A stretch of 64,000 bases of DNA from Epiperipatus broadwayi (Eukaryota; Onychophora; Udeonychophora; Euonychophora; Peripatidae). The stretch spans positions 3,750,649 through 3,814,648 of the forward strand of contig JAQFVV010000049.1 of assembly GCA_028023455.1 (NCBI GenBank), written 5' to 3'. This document shows, one piece after another, positions 59,708 to 64,000 of the stretch (position 1 is the first letter of the stretch; each line of letters begins with the position of its first letter). The position numbers and the translations under genes were made by a program. Below the pieces are notes generated by a model. It searched no databases and was not told the origin of the DNA. It was given only the letters and a program-made list of their open reading frames with translations.

Positions 59708-60871
59708 CGCATATAATATAAACTAGGCTCTACTCATGGAAAATTATTAACATATACTAAATAAGCAAGACCTTTTATCCCTACAGACATTATAACGCAA
59801 TCAGATTTCTTTCCATTCTCATAGCTTTTCTAAATATCGAACATTATAAATACACACTGGCAGATACATACATACAGATAACATACCTATCCGTTCAACT
59901 CAGTAGAATATGACAGGGTCCAAAATTTATGCATAAAATATTCACAAACTGAACTTTATCAAAAAATGTCATAATTGTGCAACACAAACACACACCCGTG
60001 AACAAAAATATATATAAAATTAACTCTAAATTACACACTATGCAGGCAACATGGTAATTAAATATTGCATTAAGGTATAACTTTTAATTCAGAATAAACT
60101 TTAGGTTACTTTTAAAATTTAATATTTATATTGATTACAAACAAACTTTCTTTCATATCTTGCAAACTATTTCTATTATACGTTCATTGATTCAAAAAAA
60201 ATTCTCACTTTGAGATAATAAAGTATGCAAAATAAATTTAAATCTCTCTAATAATATGTTTTAAAAAATATTTCTTTCTTTTACCTTTGTAAAAGAACAA
60301 TAAGACCTATTTGGACACAATCAATTTTTACCAACATATTCATCATTTGGATACGCTTCGGAGACGGTCTTGAAGGTCAAAATAACCCAAATTATAAATA
60401 AACATAATAATAAATAAGCCTATCTACCTATCATATACATTGATTATGACAAGCAATAAAAAAAATAAGAAAACAAAGGTTATTAGTTTTGTAACTTAAA
60501 ATAAAAGTTCACTTGCAAAGCTCTGTTCCAGGTTTATGAAACAATATGGGACACATTCCAAACTGAATTTAAATTAAAATAATCTGCTGTAGGATAACCA
60601 AACTAGTATAATCATGCTTAAATAGGACTCAGCATCTCTGATGTTCATAACAAAGTTATTTGAGTTACTATATCATACATGAGCAATCAACTTATCTTCT
60701 ATTATGTCAAAAATACAAGACAACTTAGTTACTGTTGGACGGGAATTATCTCACTCATTCCGTTGTATAAACTAAGTATGCAATTATTTTTAATAGTTTC
60801 TTGAATAGCATTTAACACTTTATAATTTAATATACGCACAGTTTATTTTTGAATATTGTCAATTAAGATAC
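59708..60871. other. AT-rich stretch with no gene seen
   Basis: About 1.2 kb without a recognised gene or transposon motif. Confidence 0.45.
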
Positions 60872-61782
60872 CATGTTTCTTTAGTAATTCTTCAATTAAT
60901 AATACTTTGTTTTATTTTCCATCTTTATTGAAGAGAACAAAAATTACCCGCATTTCTATCCTTCCATTCGATTTAAGCAAATACCTAATTTGAAGTAGCT
61001 CACATTTTATTTCCTTCATTTAAAATACATATTATTTCCAGAAATACCAGACAAACAAATACTGTCATCTCTTTATGATGAATTTAAACATGTCATGATT
61101 TATCAAAATATGCATATCCTTAATTTTATGTTTAATCCTCACAAAAACATAACACGGAAAATAGTGAAAAATTAAAATATATTCTGTAAAATAGTTCTGC
61201 ATGCGTTTTCCAGATATATTAACAGACACACGTTGGTTAATGATACAACAATAATATTCATGCAATTTATTCTTATTTAAAATGACAATTAAGTGAAGTA
61301 ATGTAGACTGGACATTATTAACATACATGTTTCTTTAGTAATTCTTCAATTAATAATACTTTGTTTTATTTTCCATCTTTATTGAAGAGAACAAAAATTA
61401 CCCGCATTTCTATCCTTCCATTCGATTTAAGCAAATACTTAATTTGAAGTAGCTCACATTTTATTTCCTTCATTTAAAATACATATTATTTCCAGAAATA
61501 CCAGACAAACAAATACTGTCATCTCTTTATGATGAATTTAAACATGTCATGATTTATCAAAATATGCATATCCTTAATTTTATGTTTAATCCTCACAAAA
61601 ACATAACACGGAAAATAGTGAAAAATTAAAATATATTCTGTAAAATAGTTCTGCATGCGTTTTCCAGATATATTAACAGACACACGTTGGTTAATGATAC
61701 AACAATAATATTCATGCAATTTATTCTTATTTAAAATGACAATTAAGTGAAGTAATGTAGACTGGACATTATTAACATACAT
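60872..61782. repeat. Near-identical tandem duplication, 454-bp unit
   Basis: 60872-61325 is repeated directly as 61326-61779. Reading the two side by side I found a single difference (ACCTAATTTG near 60986 against ACTTAATTTG near 61440). The trinucleotide CAT occurs at both junctions and at the end (60872, 61326, 61780), consistent with microhomology at the breakpoints. Each unit contains the same 87-codon minus-strand open frame (61065-61328 and 61519-61782), rich in Ile, Asn and His, with no recognised domain; it is probably not a gene. Confidence 0.95.
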
Positions 61783-63442
61783 TTTTAAAAGAAAGCAATA
61801 GTTATGAAGAGGTTAATTCAAAATGTTTAAATTAAGGAGAGTAAAGTAAACTGACGCACTTTTTTTAAAACTTTAGAATTGCATTCTAATTAACTTTTCC
61901 CATAATAAGTTTCTTAAGATTCTTTCAGAGTTTTACTCCAAAGTTCTTTTTAAAATCAGTTTGACTTCAGCAACTAGTTTTAATTTCACAATAATGAGCC
62001 ACTGTTTACTGGCTACAATTACATTACATAATAAGCAAATTTTCTACTGGAGATCTTTGTTAAATAGCTCTCTTTAGCAAAGTTCATTTTCCTTCACAAG
62101 GTTACTCCCACACTTCTCTTCTATCGCAGTTAATTACATATTCAAAAAAAAAATCTTTTCAGAAAAAAAAATCACTTTGATTTTTAGAACTAAATGAAGA
62201 CAAAAAAAATAATAATAAGAAAATAAATAGCTTTTACAAACTTGAAAGAAAAATGAATATTAATTAACTGTTAAACAAAAATGATTAATAATTTATTTAA
62301 TTTTTTAAAATAATCCATTGATTCAACTATCTATTAATCATTGGAAAGAAATATATGTTTGTTAAATTATTTAAGATAACTACTGCAATTTAAATGTTTT
62401 TTATTGTGAATGTACTATTGTTTGCTGTTATTAAAGATGAAAATGAAATGAAACATAATACAGACATATATGCATCCACATGTACTGCAACCTAAATATT
62501 AAACTATCTTAACTAAATATAATTGAAATGGCTATTAATTGTTGACAAAAGGATAAGTATTAATGAATAAAGGATTTCGAAACCATTCAACTAATATTAC
62601 AATAATATAAAATAACTTTGCATCTTTCTGACAAAATGTATTAATTCCATTAATAAACAACCCTTCTTTCTTACATTAAATACCTCATTAACCACACTAA
62701 TAATAATGGATACCTATCAAGTGGTCAATAAACTACATAAGCAACCCATATCTAAGCTTTAAACAATCTCCAGCAAAAAAATTTAAAATTCTAAGGCTAT
62801 TTCATTTTTTTTAAATATAATATAACTATTTAATGCAGATACAAAGTATCTTAAACTCTTGTGCCCATTCAGATGGTCACAATATATTCTAATGATTCTA
62901 TAATTTTAAATTTATTTCTTTATTTTTTTCATTAAAAAAAAGTCTATCCATTTGCTCTTGAATAGCTATATTTGCTATTTTCACTTTAGTAACCAATAGA
63001 TATTGATGTACTTCTATTTGTATTATATTTAAAAATTTCCGAATTCTATGGCCAGTATTAAGGACATCATTTCTAAATGTTGAAGTAGGCATTATCTATT
63101 CTTTTCAAATTAATTTACATATTTTATATTAGATGAAAAACAACCCATATTATTTAATCAATACCATTACATGTTTGATAATTCCCAGATGTTTGTATAA
63201 TTCTTTTTCTGTTAAACAAAATACCCAATATCTAGAGTTATTTCACTTCTTCAAGATAAATATATTCCATTTCCATTTTTAAATTTTACTCTTTCTAACA
63301 AATGCCAAGATTGTCCTTTATTGAATTTAATTTTATACTTCTCTTTATCTCTATATATACCCTTATTACTATATAATTTCTTTTTCTATTGCTCTATTTT
63401 TTAACAACTCCTTTAGTTCAGTATTAATATTTACTAAAGCTG
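61783..63442. other. AT-rich stretch with no identified gene
   Basis: About 1.7 kb. A minus-strand open frame at 62898-63092 (64 codons, containing STFRNDVLNTGHRIRKFLNI) has less biased composition than most frames here and could be a fragment of a transposon protein, but I do not recognise it. The rest is simple AT-rich sequence. Confidence 0.4.
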
Positions 63443-64000
63443 TAAACCTTAAGAATATGTATGTAAAAATGTGAAGGTAGGGACCTCTACAGGTAGTAAC
63501 CACAAGCCTATGCTTTGGAAAAAAAGAGGGGAAATTTCTTTACTTCAACCTACATTCTATATAAATAGGTGATGCTGAAGTGGTTAGATCTGAAAGCATG
63601 AAGCTATTCAATACTTCACTGATTAAGTTCCACAATTCCTATTACACATTAGTACTCACAAAATCTTTTGATTTACAATGAGTCAATGGAAAGATCTTAT
63701 AGTTAGAAATCTATTACGATAATTTAAAGTTGTAATTATAAATTTATTTAAACAAACATTGACTCATTGTAAATCAAAAGATTTCATGGGTACTAATGTG
63801 TAATAGGAATTGTGGACTTAATCAGTGAAGTATTGAATAGCTTCATGCTCTCAGATTTAACTGCTTCAACTACACCTATTTATATAGAAAGTAGATTGAA
63901 GTAAAGAAGGTTCCCCTCTTTTCTTCCAAAGTGTAAGCTTGTAGTTAAGACCTGTAGAGGTCCCTACTTCACATTTTCATGTGCATATTCTTAAGGTTTA
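63443..64000. mobile_element. Palindromic foldback element, about 558 bp
   Basis: It begins TAAACCTTAAGAATATGTAT and ends CATATTCTTAAGGTTTA at the last base of the window; these are inverted copies. The inversion continues through GGGACCTCTACAGGTAGTAA (63481) against ACCTGTAGAGGTCCC (63950), AGCATGAAGCTATTCAATAC against GTATTGAATAGCTTCATGCT, and TCACAAAATCTTTTGATTTA against AAATCAAAAGATTTCATGGG, to a loop near 63715-63750. The core matches the element at 28880-29605. No transposase frame. Whether it ends exactly at the window edge cannot be checked here. Confidence 0.85.

Noticed and set aside
61065-61782. Two identical 87-codon minus-strand open frames as a duplicated gene
   Set aside because: They are identical only because the DNA is a recent tandem duplication. 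The composition is typical of random AT-rich frames and no domain is visible.
1-64000. CRISPR array or bacterial defence system
   Set aside because: No regularly spaced short repeats with unique spacers were seen. The transposon content and composition are those of an animal genome.

Overview
The window is very AT-rich eukaryotic DNA that looks like repeat-dense intergenic or intronic sequence of an animal, most likely an invertebrate. The elements present support this: Ty3/gypsy-type LTR retrotransposons, a Penelope-like element with a GIY-YIG endonuclease, decayed non-LTR retrotransposons (LINEs), a tRNA-like short retroposon, and many foldback or MITE-like palindromes. I cannot name the species. 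I found no convincing host protein gene, intact RNA gene, bacterial-style operon or CRISPR array. Nearly every recognisable coding stretch is a broken transposable-element gene.

Layout: 1-1060, LINE reverse transcriptase relic (minus). 3190-3745, diverged tandem repeat. 4798-6915, a cluster of hairpin and foldback elements. 8796-9458, two head-to-tail LINE 3' ends (minus). 10960-11305, foldback. 12334-22389, a near full-length gypsy-type LTR retrotransposon (minus) with about 1.74 kb LTRs, primer binding site, polypurine tract and a gag-pol interrupted by stops, frameshifts and a deletion. 22549-27550, three trinucleotide microsatellites spacing out a plus-strand LINE relic (24700-26900) related to the one at the left edge. 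28435-34450, four foldback elements and a type II tRNA-like retroposon (30835-30927). 38655-41199, three small palindromic MITE-like elements. 45870-55886, a second, older LTR retrotransposon (minus) with about 2.4 kb LTRs; its left LTR is split by a truncated Penelope-like element (46227-47344), and its internal part has lost most of pol. 55887-56240, a possible LINE tail. 59489-59707, a two-unit tandem repeat. 60872-61782, an almost identical 454-bp tandem duplication. 63443-64000, a palindromic foldback element whose end falls on the last base of the window.

Three themes stand out. First, the two LTRs of the first retrotransposon differ mainly by CpG to TpG/CpA changes, which suggests cytosine methylation of transposons in this genome. 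Second, at least a dozen inverted-repeat elements of different size and sequence occur in 64 kb, any of which would give a double-stranded hairpin if transcribed. Third, there is layered nesting: LINE into LINE, Penelope into LTR, and inverted copies next to direct copies. These relics do not act together as a pathway; the window records repeated invasion and decay. Coordinates of foldback elements and LINE relics are good to a few tens of bases only.
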